In this document: positions 14,961-24,925 of the stretch, in pieces | Numbering within the stretch: the first letter of the stretch is position 1 | How the letters are laid out: each line of letters starts with the position of its first letter | Source: Lentimicrobiaceae bacterium | GTDB taxonomy: Bacteria > Bacteroidota > Bacteroidia > Bacteroidales > F082 | Length of the DNA: 52,834 nt | Assembly: GCA_015061365.1 (NCBI GenBank) | Contig: SUWS01000014.1 | Location: forward strand, 1-52,834 | Reading direction: 5' to 3' | The notes under the pieces: model-generated | What the model was told of the DNA's origin: nothing | The model's database searches: none | The model's input: only the letters and a program-made list of their open reading frames with translations | Made by a program: the position numbers and the translations under genes

Positions 14961-17900
14961 ATGAAAAAGTTTTTAACCACTTTATTGCTTTTGGTGTTGT
15001 TTGCACCATTCGCAATGAGAGCCGATGAAGTCATTATCGGCGAAGGCACAGACTACGATTGCTCGGTGCCGTTCAACACGCTCTACACCTATTCGTGGAA
15101 TGAGTCAATCTATCCAGGAACTGAAATAGGCGGAGCTTGTACAATCAATTCAATAGCGTTCAACTGTAACGCTCACGACACAATCGGCACTCTCAACCTC
15201 ACAGAGTTGGATGTCTACATGGGTATCACACAAAGAGAGACGATGTCGTCAACAATCGACTGGACACCAGCTGCCGACCTCAGTTTGGTTTACTCCGGCA
15301 CTAACGTAGTAATCGGTGACGACACATGGGAAACAATAACATTAGATTCTCCTTTCTATTTTACCGGAGAAGGTAACTTGGTTGTTGTCGTAGCTAAGAA
15401 AACAAACTTCCAATACATCTCCGAATTGAAATGGTTCTACACCAGCGTCGATAACACAACATTATATCGTCGTAACGACAGTTCGGAAAGTATCGCTGAT
15501 GAACATCCTGGTTCTGCTGCTGGTACAAGATTATCTTACAGACCTAACATCAAGTTAAACTATACGCCAGGTGAAGTAGAATCTCCTGTCATTCTTAATC
15601 CTGAGACAATAGACCTTGGCTATCGTCCTATCGGTGCTTGGATGCGTCCTCAAAATATCGAAGTGACAACATCTGGCGATGACGCAGCAATTTCTTCAAT
15701 CTCATCATCAAATCCATTCTTCGTATATACTCCTGTCGAGATGCCTTACGAACTTACAACAGAAACCCCTCTCACAGTGAAGGTGTCGCATCTCTCAGGT
15801 AACGACGGCGCACAGACAGGCGAACTCCTTATCAACCATAGTTTCGGTTCTGATGCAGTACAGCTCACAGCAACAGCTTATACTCCTAATGTATCTGACG
15901 TATGGGAAATGCCAATGGTAGTCGGCGAATATCCTTTCGTTCACACACCAGACTTCGACAATCTTTACGACAACTATATGTTGCCTGGCGATGAAGAAGA
16001 CGGAAAAGATATTGTATACAGACTTACATTCCAAGAAGAGACATCATTGTCGGCAAAGGTGAACGGAGCAAACGGCAAGGTGGCTCTCTACGAAACACAC
16101 TTCAACGGCAAAGGAGGTCCTGACTTCGACAACTATTATGGAACAACAGCAGATCCAGACGATCCTAACGACCCGACACCTGACATCTTGGGCGACTCGT
16201 TCTCAGAAAATTTCGACGACGGATCAATGGAAGGATGGAGAACAATAGACGCTGACGGCGACTTCCGTAACTGGAAAATATCTACCGGAAATGGTGTTCC
16301 TGGTATAGATGAAACAAAATGTATATATTCAGAGTCATGGGACGAAGTTTCAAACTCTGCTCTTACTCCAGATAATTACTTGGTTACTGATGGGCTATAT
16401 TCTATAACAGATAATTCGACACTCTCATTCTATGCCAAACCTGTGGAAACTGGTTATTATATGGAACATTATGGTGTAGCCGTATCAACAGATGGTGTCA
16501 ATTTTACAACACTTTGGCAACATAGTGTTACAATTAATGAAGCTGCTAATTGGACTCTTCAAACAATAGACCTCAGCAATTATGCGGGACGTAACATCTA
16601 CATTGCTTTCCGTCACTTCAATTCTTCAAATGAGCATGCTATCTGCATCGACAACATTGAACTTACATCAGGTAACCGTTCTGCAAAATCAAGCACAATA
16701 GAAAACCTTACAGTTCCTGCAGGCGTTTATTATCTCGTAGCATCAGCAACAGAAAAGTTTACAGTATCTGTCATCACTGAGACAGAAGGCGGTAACAACA
16801 CAGTATCTGAAGTCGTCGCTGAAGTAGTTAACGACAACAGCGCAAAAGCATATTGGAGCTGGGACTTCATCAACAACAGACTCGCTTTCAAATCGGGAAG
16901 AGAAATAGAAAATCCTAAGAACACAAAAGGCTTCTCAAACTATAAGGTATATAGAAAAAATATCATTGGCAATAACGAAGCAGTACTCGTAGCAAACAAC
17001 GTGACAGATACAGTTTATGTCGACAACACTTGGGGAACAGCCCAAGGCGGTATATATAAATATGGTGTATCTGTAGTTTATACCGACGGAGAAACTCCTA
17101 TCGTTTGGTCGAACAGCATCGATAAAGATATGAATGTCGCTGTCACCATCAATGTTGAAACAGAAACTGGCGCATCGGCAAACGGCGCACAGGTCTCATT
17201 CGTAAATGCTGACGACGCTTCTTATACATACGAAGTAACATTAGGTAATTCTGGAACTCACACATGGAACGACTTCCGTCTCGGAACTTACGACTACACT
17301 GTTTCTTTAGAAGGTTTCAAGACAAGCGCAGCAACAATAGACATCACAGAATCAACAGTCATTGAATGTGTTCTTGAAGAAGTCTTCGCGATCGGCGACT
17401 TCTACGTCTCTCCAACAGGATGGGCTATGTGGAATGACAACGCCGCTTCATTCGATGTGATGTTGGACGGTCAGAACGTTGCTGAAGTTGAAACAAATTA
17501 TTATCAGTTTGATGTCACAGACCTCGTGGAAGGTAATGAGTATACAGCTAAGGTAGTTGGTAACAATACGATGGAATACACCTGGACATACAGCCCATGT
17601 TCAAACTTCGTGGAAGTTACAGAATATTCCGTAGAACTCAATGGCAAGGACGTTGAACTCTCATGGACTCTCCCAGTTCAAGGCGACGGTTCTTATCCAT
17701 CAGAATTCATGTTCGACTTCGAAGACGGAACATTGAATGGCTTTACAACCATCGATGCCAATGCCGACGGTAACAAATGGGGCAACTCAACACAATTCTC
17801 ACAAACCGACTGCGGTTACGAAAGTGCTAACAGCGCAGTATCTCGTTCATACGACGGAATGTATAACTTCGAACCAGACGATTATTTGGTAACAGCAAGT

Positions 17901-19994
17901 AAATATGCCATCACCGAAGATTCTAAACTCGTGTTCCATGTATGCGCCGAAAACTCTATGTATGCTGCCGAACATTATGGTGTAGCAATCTCAGAGTTCA
18001 GCAACGTATCGCCATCAGCGTTCACCATGATTTGGGAAGAGACTTTGACAGCTAAAGAAGGTGAGAATGTAGATCGCGACGCAAGAGCACAAGGCACATG
18101 GTATCAGAAGACTATCGACTTGAGCGCATACGCAGGCAAAGACGTTTATATCGCTTTACGTCACTTCGACTGCTACGGTCAGTTCTGGATCAATATCGAC
18201 AACCTGACATTGACAACAAATGCAAAAGCAACGGCAGATGATGGCGAATGGATTCATTATGACGACGACGCTAACTTAGACGCTGTAGGTATGAACAACG
18301 GTGCTACAATGCAATGGGGCATCATGTTCCCTGCTGAAGATTTAGTGCCATACGCAGGAAAAGAAATCACAAAGATCTCCATGTACGACAAGACAGCTCA
18401 CGATGGTTCTATCTCGATTTACTTCGGTGGCAACGACGCTCCTGCTAACTTAGTACATACACAAGCATACGTTTGTACAGGTGCAGAAGATTATACCGAA
18501 TTTGAATTGTCGAGCGCGGTAGACATCACAGGTGAAGATAATATCTGGATTGTGTTTGAAAACAACAACGGTCAGTTCGTGGCTTCATGCTGCGTAGGAA
18601 ACGGCGAACCTAACGGACGTTGGATCTCCTTCAACGGCATCGAATGGTCTGACGTAAGCGAATCTGTGGGAATGGACATCACATGGCAGATCCGCGCTTA
18701 CGTTGAAGCTCCTAAGGAACCTAACTACACAGAATATGAAGTGCTCGGCGCTATGGTTTATCGTAACGGCGAACTCATCACCGAAGAACCTATAACAGAA
18801 GAAACATTCGTTGACGTAAATCCTGGCTATGGCGACTTCGAATATTCAGTAAGAGCAGTATTCGGCGGCGAAGAGAATTCATACTATGCGATGTCATGTC
18901 CTCAGACAGAAAATATCTCTATAGTAAGAACATGTCCTGCTCCTCGTAACCTCCACGGTATCGAATCTGTACAAAACGGCGAGTTCGGCGTAGCATTGAC
19001 ATGGCCTTATACATTACAAGGTTCTGAATGGTTATATTATGACGATGGCAATTACTCTTCAGGCATCGGATTGAACGGCGGATCGTTCTACTGGGGCGTT
19101 AAATTCCCTGTCGAAAGTTTGGAATATTACGGCGGAACCATGATGACAAAGGTAGCTGTATTTGACAGCGAAGCACATACAGGTAATCTCTTAGTTTATT
19201 ACGGCGGCGACAATGCTCCTGCAATCTTAGCACATACTCAGCCATACGAAATGACAGGCGTTCAAGATTTCGTCGAGATTGAATTGACAGCCCCGCTACC
19301 TGTCGATCCTTCAATGAACCTCTGGATCGTCCTTAACAACGATAACGGTAATTATCCGGCAGCAGGTTGCGCAACGACAGGAGATCCTAACGGACGTTGG
19401 ATTTCATTAGACGGAACAACATGGCAAGATGTCATCTATGCAGGTCAGGGATTGGACTACACTTGGATGATCCGCGCCTTCGTGACAAGCGAAATGAAAG
19501 AAGTTATCGAACTTCCAAGAGAAGATGTGTTCCAACATTATAACGTATATCGTGGAACTTCTAACGACAACTACGAATTAATCGCTGAGACTGAAGAAGG
19601 CAGTTACTTCGACGCAGTTGAAATCGGCACATATTATTATAAGGTGACATCAGTCTATATTGTAGATGGTGAAGAATGCGAATCGGAAGGCGCTAATGCT
19701 TTCGGCAATGAAAACCAGAGATTCGTCATCGTTGACGTTACAAGCGTAGACGAAAACGGTGTCAACGGCATGATGATTTATCCAAATCCTGCTAACGACT
19801 TTGTAAAAGTGTCAACAGTCAATAGTCAACAGTCAACAGTCAGGATTTATAACACACTCGGAATGTTGATTGAAGAAATCGAGATGACTTCTAACGAGAT
19901 TGAAATCAATATTTCAAGATACACACAAGGAATATACTTCTTCAATGTTGAAACGGAAAACGGCAACGTGACGAAGAAGGTTGTTAAAGACTGA
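14961..19994 (+). CDS. Large T9SS surface protein with two cleaved-adhesin (choice-of-anchor J) domains
   Basis: A 1677-residue exported protein with signal peptide MKKFLTTLLLLVLFAPFAMRA. Two MAM-like/cleaved-adhesin domains, as in the haemagglutinin regions of gingipains, lie at about residues 414-570 (ENFDDGSMEGWRTIDADGD ... IYIAFRHFNSSN ... CIDNIEL) and 916-1087 (FDFEDGTLNGFTTIDANAD ... VYIALRHFDCYG). Between them is a carboxypeptidase-regulatory-like fold (about 728-800). A second duplicated module lies at about 1097-1247 and 1357-1510 (WIHYDDD/WLYYDDG ... YFGGNDAP/YYGGDNAP ... NGRWIS). The last ~75 residues are a type A sorting domain (MIYPNPANDFVKV ... GIYFFNVE ... KKVVKD). The modules suggest binding of host or polysaccharide ligands, but no enzyme domain is visible. 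A strong terminator follows. Confidence 0.88.
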   Translation: MKKFLTTLLLLVLFAPFAMRADEVIIGEGTDYDCSVPFNTLYTYSWNESIYPGTEIGGACTINSIAFNCNAHDTIGTLNLTELDVYMGITQRETMSSTIDWTPAADLSLVYSGTNVVIGDDTWETITLDSPFYFTGEGNLVVVVAKKTNFQYISELKWFYTSVDNTTLYRRNDSSESIADEHPGSAAGTRLSYRPNIKLNYTPGEVESPVILNPETIDLGYRPIGAWMRPQNIEVTTSGDDAAISSISSSNPFFVYTPVEMPYELTTETPLTVKVSHLSGNDGAQTGELLINHSFGSDAVQLTATAYTPNVSDVWEMPMVVGEYPFVHTPDFDNLYDNYMLPGDEEDGKDIVYRLTFQEETSLSAKVNGANGKVALYETHFNGKGGPDFDNYYGTTADPDDPNDPTPDILGDSFSENFDDGSMEGWRTIDADGDFRNWKISTGNGVPGIDETKCIYSESWDEVSNSALTPDNYLVTDGLYSITDNSTLSFYAKPVETGYYMEHYGVAVSTDGVNFTTLWQHSVTINEAANWTLQTIDLSNYAGRNIYIAFRHFNSSNEHAICIDNIELTSGNRSAKSSTIENLTVPAGVYYLVASATEKFTVSVITETEGGNNTVSEVVAEVVNDNSAKAYWSWDFINNRLAFKSGREIENPKNTKGFSNYKVYRKNIIGNNEAVLVANNVTDTVYVDNTWGTAQGGIYKYGVSVVYTDGETPIVWSNSIDKDMNVAVTINVETETGASANGAQVSFVNADDASYTYEVTLGNSGTHTWNDFRLGTYDYTVSLEGFKTSAATIDITESTVIECVLEEVFAIGDFYVSPTGWAMWNDNAASFDVMLDGQNVAEVETNYYQFDVTDLVEGNEYTAKVVGNNTMEYTWTYSPCSNFVEVTEYSVELNGKDVELSWTLPVQGDGSYPSEFMFDFEDGTLNGFTTIDANADGNKWGNSTQFSQTDCGYESANSAVSRSYDGMYNFEPDDYLVTASKYAITEDSKLVFHVCAENSMYAAEHYGVAISEFSNVSPSAFTMIWEETLTAKEGENVDRDARAQGTWYQKTIDLSAYAGKDVYIALRHFDCYGQFWINIDNLTLTTNAKATADDGEWIHYDDDANLDAVGMNNGATMQWGIMFPAEDLVPYAGKEITKISMYDKTAHDGSISIYFGGNDAPANLVHTQAYVCTGAEDYTEFELSSAVDITGEDNIWIVFENNNGQFVASCCVGNGEPNGRWISFNGIEWSDVSESVGMDITWQIRAYVEAPKEPNYTEYEVLGAMVYRNGELITEEPITEETFVDVNPGYGDFEYSVRAVFGGEENSYYAMSCPQTENISIVRTCPAPRNLHGIESVQNGEFGVALTWPYTLQGSEWLYYDDGNYSSGIGLNGGSFYWGVKFPVESLEYYGGTMMTKVAVFDSEAHTGNLLVYYGGDNAPAILAHTQPYEMTGVQDFVEIELTAPLPVDPSMNLWIVLNNDNGNYPAAGCATTGDPNGRWISLDGTTWQDVIYAGQGLDYTWMIRAFVTSEMKEVIELPREDVFQHYNVYRGTSNDNYELIAETEEGSYFDAVEIGTYYYKVTSVYIVDGEECESEGANAFGNENQRFVIVDVTSVDENGVNGMMIYPNPANDFVKVSTVNSQQSTVRIYNTLGMLIEEIEMTSNEIEINISRYTQGIYFFNVETENGNVTKKVVKD

Positions 19995-20017
19995 GAATCT
20001 TAAAATTTGAAAAAACT

Positions 20018-20060
20018 GAAAACCCGAGAATCTGAGAATGGTTCTTGGGTTTTCTTTTTT
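20018..20060 (+). terminator. Strong terminator made from AATCTGAG repeat sequence
   Basis: GAAAACCCGAGAA (20018-20030) pairs with TTCTTGGGTTTTC (20042-20054), with one G-U pair, then six Ts. Its left arm and loop contain the GAGAATCTGAGAAT heptads found elsewhere between genes. Confidence 0.88.
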
Positions 20061-20252
20061 ATGGTGGACTAATGGCATTTCTAGTGTAGAGTTATTTTGT
20101 TGGAAGTTTATTATTTTTTTACTAGAGTCAATATTCAAATACTTTTCAGATTTAAAAAAAGTTCATTGAATATAGTCAAATAAATCCTGAAGTTTGTTTT
20201 ATTAATCAAATAAAATTCTTATTTTTGTTCTCTGAATAGAATGAAAATAGTT

Positions 20253-20260
20253 TAAATTTG
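20253..20260 (+). promoter_or_regulatory. -7 box upstream of the AAA/DUF4143 ATPase
   Basis: TAAATTTG fits TAnnTTTG and lies 20 nt before the ATG. The surrounding DNA is very AT-rich, so the match could arise by chance. Confidence 0.35.
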
Positions 20261-20280
20261 TTTTGTTAAAAGAATAGTTT

Positions 20281-21540
20281 ATGAATAAGAATATATTAAA
20301 AAGTGTATTATTAGGTAATCAGTTGGAGATAGAAAGAGTTGAGTTGCTTGAGAGAGATTTTTCATTGGATGAGTATGAACGTATGGTGTTGGTAGGAATT
20401 AGACGTGCTGGAAAGTCTTTTCTTCTATATCAAAAGATTAAAAATAATTTAAGAAATGGTATTGGATGGGATGAAATGCTTTATGTAAATTTTGAAGATG
20501 AGCGACTGAGCGATTTCACTGTTTCTGATTTTGATATGTTGTTGGAATTACATTTTGAATTGTATGCCAAACGCCCTATTTTGTTTTTGGATGAGATTCA
20601 AAATATTGAAGGATGGGAAAAATTTGCAAGAAGAGTTGCTGATCAAAAATATAAAGCATATATCACGGGTAGTAATGCCCATATGTTGAGCAATGAAATA
20701 CAGACTACATTAGGTGGACGTTTTTATGTTAAAGAAGTGTATCCTTTCTCGTTTAAAGAATTTCTCGATTTCAATGGAATAAATTATTCAGAAAATGACA
20801 TTTTAGTAACTGAAAAGAGAGCTTTGGTCAAGAATAGATTCTCAGAATATTTCTTTTATGGTGGATTTCCGGAAAGTATTTCATTAAGGCATAAAAGAGA
20901 TTATGTAAATGGAATATTTCAGAAAATATTTTTGGGAGATATTGCGGCAAGATATAGTATAAACAATTATCATGCTCTTAATGTTGTAATAAGAAAATTG
21001 GCTGAAAGTATCAAGCAACCGATGTCATTTAATAGGATTGCGAATATTGTTAGTTCCACAGGTGTTAAGTTCAGTGTCAATAGTGCGATAAAATATATGG
21101 AATATATTGAAAACGCATGGTTGGTTTTGCCAATTGATAATATTGCGAGCAAACTCGTTGATAAGGTGACTAACAAAAAATATTATTTTACAGACAATGG
21201 AATATTGAACCTTTTTTTGGTTGATGCCCAAACTTCTTTGTTGGAGAATATGGTCGCTGTAAATCTCATTAGAAATTATGGCAAAAGAGATAATGTGTTT
21301 TTTTATCACAATAACGTAGAAGTTGATTTTTATGTATCCGATATGCAGCAAGCTTATCAGGTATCATATTCATTATCTGATAAAGATACAAGATGTCGTG
21401 AAATAAATGCTTTGAAAAAGATAAATAAAGTTTTGCCGGTAAAAGAATTTTTTATCATAACATACGACGAGGAAGAACTTGTTGTTGAAGGTGATTTGAT
21501 AATTAATGTCATTCCAATCTGGAAATGGTTAATCTCATAA
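20281..21540 (+). CDS. AAA-family ATPase with C-terminal DUF4143
   Basis: A 419-residue protein. Walker A is GIRRAGKS (residues 39-46), Walker B ILFLDEIQNIEGWEKF, then a sensor-like YITGSNAHML and the RFYVKEVYPFSFKEFLDF motif typical of this family. The C-terminal DUF4143 part contains VFFYHNNVEVDFYV, a PD-(D/E)XK-like core. These proteins are widespread solitary ATPases in gut bacteria; the role is unknown, and defence or toxin-like functions are only speculation. Codon usage is clearly more AT-rich than in the neighbours guaB or mutS, so it may have come by transfer. It stands alone, convergent with mutS, with only 37 bp between the stops. Confidence 0.88.
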   Translation: MNKNILKSVLLGNQLEIERVELLERDFSLDEYERMVLVGIRRAGKSFLLYQKIKNNLRNGIGWDEMLYVNFEDERLSDFTVSDFDMLLELHFELYAKRPILFLDEIQNIEGWEKFARRVADQKYKAYITGSNAHMLSNEIQTTLGGRFYVKEVYPFSFKEFLDFNGINYSENDILVTEKRALVKNRFSEYFFYGGFPESISLRHKRDYVNGIFQKIFLGDIAARYSINNYHALNVVIRKLAESIKQPMSFNRIANIVSSTGVKFSVNSAIKYMEYIENAWLVLPIDNIASKLVDKVTNKKYYFTDNGILNLFLVDAQTSLLENMVAVNLIRNYGKRDNVFFYHNNVEVDFYVSDMQQAYQVSYSLSDKDTRCREINALKKINKVLPVKEFFIITYDEEELVVEGDLIINVIPIWKWLIS

Positions 21541-21577
21541 AATGATGCGTCTTTACGCCACCTTCATCTGACATCAA

Positions 21578-24202
21578 TTATACTTTTTTCAATAATTTCT
21601 TGATCTCGTTTAATTTCATCAGAGCCTCTACCGGTGTGAGCGTGTCGATATTAGTATTTAAGATGTCGTCTTTTATCTGTAACAAAAGCGGATCGTCTAA
21701 CTGAATGAAACTTAGTTGCATCTCATTATTGCTTTTCATTTCTCTCGCAGCCTTGTTCATCTCTTCATGAGAATGCGACTTCTCCAACATCGACAGTAAA
21801 GCGTCGGCTCTATCAATAACCTTACGTGGCATTCCCGCCATGGCTGCGACGTGTATACCGAAGCTATGTGCGCTTCCGCCTTTCTTTAATTTTCTTAAGA
21901 ATATGACTTTATCGTTCATCTCTTTCACACTCACGTGATAGTTCTTAATCCTCTTGAAAGAACTCTCCATCTCGATAAGTTCGTGATAGTGCGTGGCAAA
22001 GATAACCTTAGCTCTGCATTGAGGATGCTCGTGAAGATATTCCGTTATCGCCCACGCTATGCTTATTCCGTCGTAAGTGCTTGTTCCTCTTCCTATCTCG
22101 TCGAGAAGTACCAAGCTTCTGTTAGATATGTTATTCAAGATGCTCGCCGTCTCGTTCATCTCAACCATAAACGTGGATTCGCCGGAAGAGATGTTGTCGC
22201 TCGCTCCTACTCTGGTGAAGATCTTATCGACGAGACCGATACGTGCCGACGAAGCCGGAACGAAACATCCTATCTGTGCGAGCAGAACTATCAGTGCCGT
22301 CTGCCTTAACAACGCCGACTTACCCGACATATTCGGACCGGTGATGATGATGATCTGTTGTTTTTCTCTGTCGAGATAAACATCGTTGGAAATATATTGC
22401 TCGCCGACGGGCATCATCTGTTCTATCACCGGATGTCGACCTTCTTTGATGTCGATGACGTATGAGTCGTCTATCGTAGGCATGACGTAATTGTTCTTCA
22501 CGGCGACATGGGCGAAACTAACGAGACAATCTATCTTGGCGATGAGAGAAGCGTCGAGTTGTATCGGCGCCACGAACTCTCCGCATGCGTTTATAAGTTC
22601 AAGATACAACTGTTCCTCGATAGCCTGGATTTTCTCATCAGCACCGAGTATTTTCTGTTCATATTCTTTAAGTTCTTCTGTTATATAACGTTCGGCGTTA
22701 GCCAAAGTCTGTTTCCTAATCCATTCCGCCGGGACTTTGTCCTTATGAAGATTTGTCACTTCTAAGTAATATCCGAAAACGTTGTTATATCCTATCTTTA
22801 ACGACGATATTCCTGTTGCCGCTACTTCTCTTCTTTGGATATCAGTGAGATAATCCTTTCCGGAACGAGACAAGGTACGAAGATTATCGAGTTGCTCATC
22901 GACACCTTCGTTAATTATATTGCCTTTAGAGATGACGGCTGGTGAATCGGGATTAAGGGTTCTCTTGATTCTCTGACGTATGCTGTCGCACACATTTAAT
23001 TGTTCGGCGTATAATTTCAACGCGTCGTTATTGCTTTCGGCGCAGAGGTTCTTGATGTTCTCGATATGATCTAAGGCACGAGCCACCTGTAACAACTCAC
23101 GAGGATTGACACGTAGCAACGACACTTTTGAGATAAGTCGCTCCAAGTCTCCTACCTGACGTATCGAATCCTGGAAGTTAGAGATGTATTCGTTATTATT
23201 TACGAAGAAGTCGACAATCTCGTAGCGCGACATGATCTGTTCCCTGTTCTTCAAAGGAAGAGAAAGCCATCGACGCATCAAGCGACTGCCCATAGGTGAT
23301 GAGGTCTTGTCGATGATGTCGATGAGAGTCTTGGCGTTGGCGTTAGCCGAATGTAACAACTCAAGATTTCTTATGGTGAATTTGTCTAACCATACGAACT
23401 GACCTTGGTCGATGCGCGACAATGAACTTATATATGAGATTTTATCGTGTTGTGTTTCGTGAAGATAATGAATGGCGGCTCCGGCAGCGATGATACCTTT
23501 CGGGAAGTCGTCGACACCGAAACCTTTGAGCGAGTTGGTGTTAAAATGACGAGTGAGAATATCGTTCGCATAATCATCTGTAAAGACCCAGTCGTCGAAG
23601 ACAGTAAGATAATATTTGTCGCTGAAGCTCTCGATGAACGACTTACGTTTGTTACGCTGGCAAAGCACTTCCGACGGATTGAAACTCTGGAGCAGTTTGT
23701 CGATATAATCGTTGCTGCCTTGGGTGAGATAAAATTCTCCGGTGGAGACATCTAAAAACGCCACTCCCGACTCTTTCTCTTCTATATGTATCGAAGCGAG
23801 GAAGTTATTTTCTTTCTGTACCAATACGTTATCGTCGTATGTAACGCCTGGGGTCACTAATTCCGTCACGCCGCGTTTTACGATTTTCTTTGTAAGCTTA
23901 GGATCTTCCAACTGTTCGCACACCGCCACTTTCTGTCCGGCTCTGACGAGTTTGGGAAGATAAGTGTCGAGTGCGTGATGAGGGAATCCAGCGAGTTCTG
24001 TCGCCGTCGCCGCCGACTTGCCGCGTTTGGTAAGGACGATACCTAAGATCTGCGAAGTCTTGATGGCATCCTCGCCAAAGGTTTCGTAAAAGTCGCCGAC
24101 TCTGAACAACAGCAACGCCTCCGGATATTTCGCCTTGAAAGAATAGTATTGTTTCATTAAAGGTGTCTCGAGCTCCTGATTGTCTTTTACTGTCATTGTC
24201 AA
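21578..24202 (-). CDS. mutS: DNA mismatch repair protein MutS
   Basis: An 874-residue protein that recognises mismatches and small loops. The N-terminal mismatch-binding motif GDFYE (Phe38-x-Glu40) is present. The connector, lever and clamp regions follow. The ATPase has Walker A TGPNMSGKS, DEIGRGTSTYDG as Walker B plus the following signature, and FATHYHEL. The length and motifs identify MutS1, not MutS2. The C-terminal tail ends in a helical region (TLTPVEALMKLNEIKKL). A second Met two codons downstream is an equally good start. No mutL is near. Confidence 0.98.
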   Translation of the reverse strand: MTMTVKDNQELETPLMKQYYSFKAKYPEALLLFRVGDFYETFGEDAIKTSQILGIVLTKRGKSAATATELAGFPHHALDTYLPKLVRAGQKVAVCEQLEDPKLTKKIVKRGVTELVTPGVTYDDNVLVQKENNFLASIHIEEKESGVAFLDVSTGEFYLTQGSNDYIDKLLQSFNPSEVLCQRNKRKSFIESFSDKYYLTVFDDWVFTDDYANDILTRHFNTNSLKGFGVDDFPKGIIAAGAAIHYLHETQHDKISYISSLSRIDQGQFVWLDKFTIRNLELLHSANANAKTLIDIIDKTSSPMGSRLMRRWLSLPLKNREQIMSRYEIVDFFVNNNEYISNFQDSIRQVGDLERLISKVSLLRVNPRELLQVARALDHIENIKNLCAESNNDALKLYAEQLNVCDSIRQRIKRTLNPDSPAVISKGNIINEGVDEQLDNLRTLSRSGKDYLTDIQRREVAATGISSLKIGYNNVFGYYLEVTNLHKDKVPAEWIRKQTLANAERYITEELKEYEQKILGADEKIQAIEEQLYLELINACGEFVAPIQLDASLIAKIDCLVSFAHVAVKNNYVMPTIDDSYVIDIKEGRHPVIEQMMPVGEQYISNDVYLDREKQQIIIITGPNMSGKSALLRQTALIVLLAQIGCFVPASSARIGLVDKIFTRVGASDNISSGESTFMVEMNETASILNNISNRSLVLLDEIGRGTSTYDGISIAWAITEYLHEHPQCRAKVIFATHYHELIEMESSFKRIKNYHVSVKEMNDKVIFLRKLKKGGSAHSFGIHVAAMAGMPRKVIDRADALLSMLEKSHSHEEMNKAAREMKSNNEMQLSFIQLDDPLLLQIKDDILNTNIDTLTPVEALMKLNEIKKLLKKV

Positions 24203-24265
24203 AATTTATTAAAACGGGGAATTTGTAGATGTCCCCTATATTATCCTGATATGTAATTTCCTTGA

Positions 24266-24317
24266 CAAAGATAAATATTTTTATTGTCGTTTCGTTTTCG
24301 ATAAAACATTATTTTTG
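24266..24317. promoter_or_regulatory. Divergent promoters for mutS and the SpoU methyltransferase
   Basis: On the minus strand TATCTTTG (24273-24266) points to mutS, with a leader of about 60 nt. On the plus strand TATTTTTG (24310-24317) points to the methyltransferase, 17 nt before its ATG. Neither has a convincing TTG at 19 nt. Confidence 0.5.
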
Positions 24318-24333
24318 TAGAAAATATTAAAAG

Positions 24334-24861
24334 ATGCGTAAACTTACAATGCCTGAGTTAAACCGATTGAGTTTGACTGAATATCAAGAAGTTGAAAAAT
24401 TAGATGTGATTATTGTTTTAGACAACGTCCGATCGTTAAGCAATATCGGTTCGTTTTTCCGTACCGCAGACGCCTTCAGGATAGGTGAGATATTCCTATG
24501 TGGCATAACGGCTTGTCCGCCTCATCGTGAGATACATAAGACAGCACTCGGCGCGGAAGATAGTGTCAGATGGCGTTATTTTGATACGACAGAAGACGCT
24601 TGTAAATATCTGAAAGAAAATAATTACGTCATCAACGCGGTGGAGCAGATAGAAAACAGCGTGATGTTGAATGATTATGTCCCTGTTGAGAGAAGTGCCT
24701 ACATCTTCGGAAACGAAGTTGATGGTGTTGACGACGAAGTGCTTCCATATTGCGACAATGCCATTGAGATCCCGCAGGAAGGAACGAAGCATTCGCTTAA
24801 TGTCTCGGTAAGCGCAGGAATCGTGATGTATCATCTTTTCAACTCGCTATGGAAAAAATAA
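24334..24861 (+). CDS. SpoU/TrmH-family RNA 2'-O-methyltransferase
   Basis: A 175-residue SPOUT enzyme that would transfer a methyl group from S-adenosylmethionine to a ribose 2'-OH of tRNA or rRNA. Motif 1 is VLDNVRSLSNIGSFFRTADA, motif 2 is YIFGNEVDGVDDEVL, and motif 3 is IPQEGTKHSLNVSVSAGIVM; together these form the trefoil-knot cofactor site. The short length without an L30e-like N-terminal domain makes it resemble TrmH/TrmL-type tRNA enzymes. The exact target is not decidable. Confidence 0.92.
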   Translation: MRKLTMPELNRLSLTEYQEVEKLDVIIVLDNVRSLSNIGSFFRTADAFRIGEIFLCGITACPPHREIHKTALGAEDSVRWRYFDTTEDACKYLKENNYVINAVEQIENSVMLNDYVPVERSAYIFGNEVDGVDDEVLPYCDNAIEIPQEGTKHSLNVSVSAGIVMYHLFNSLWKK

Positions 24862-24925
24862 GTTAAATTTGAACTATGACATTTCATCTTTGTTTTTTTT
24901 TGAGAAACAACAAAAACAACAAAAG

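Noticed and set aside
24869..24925. Earlier start (TTG 24869) for the OmpA/TPR gene
   Set aside because: It would place 19 polar and aromatic residues before a normal signal peptide.
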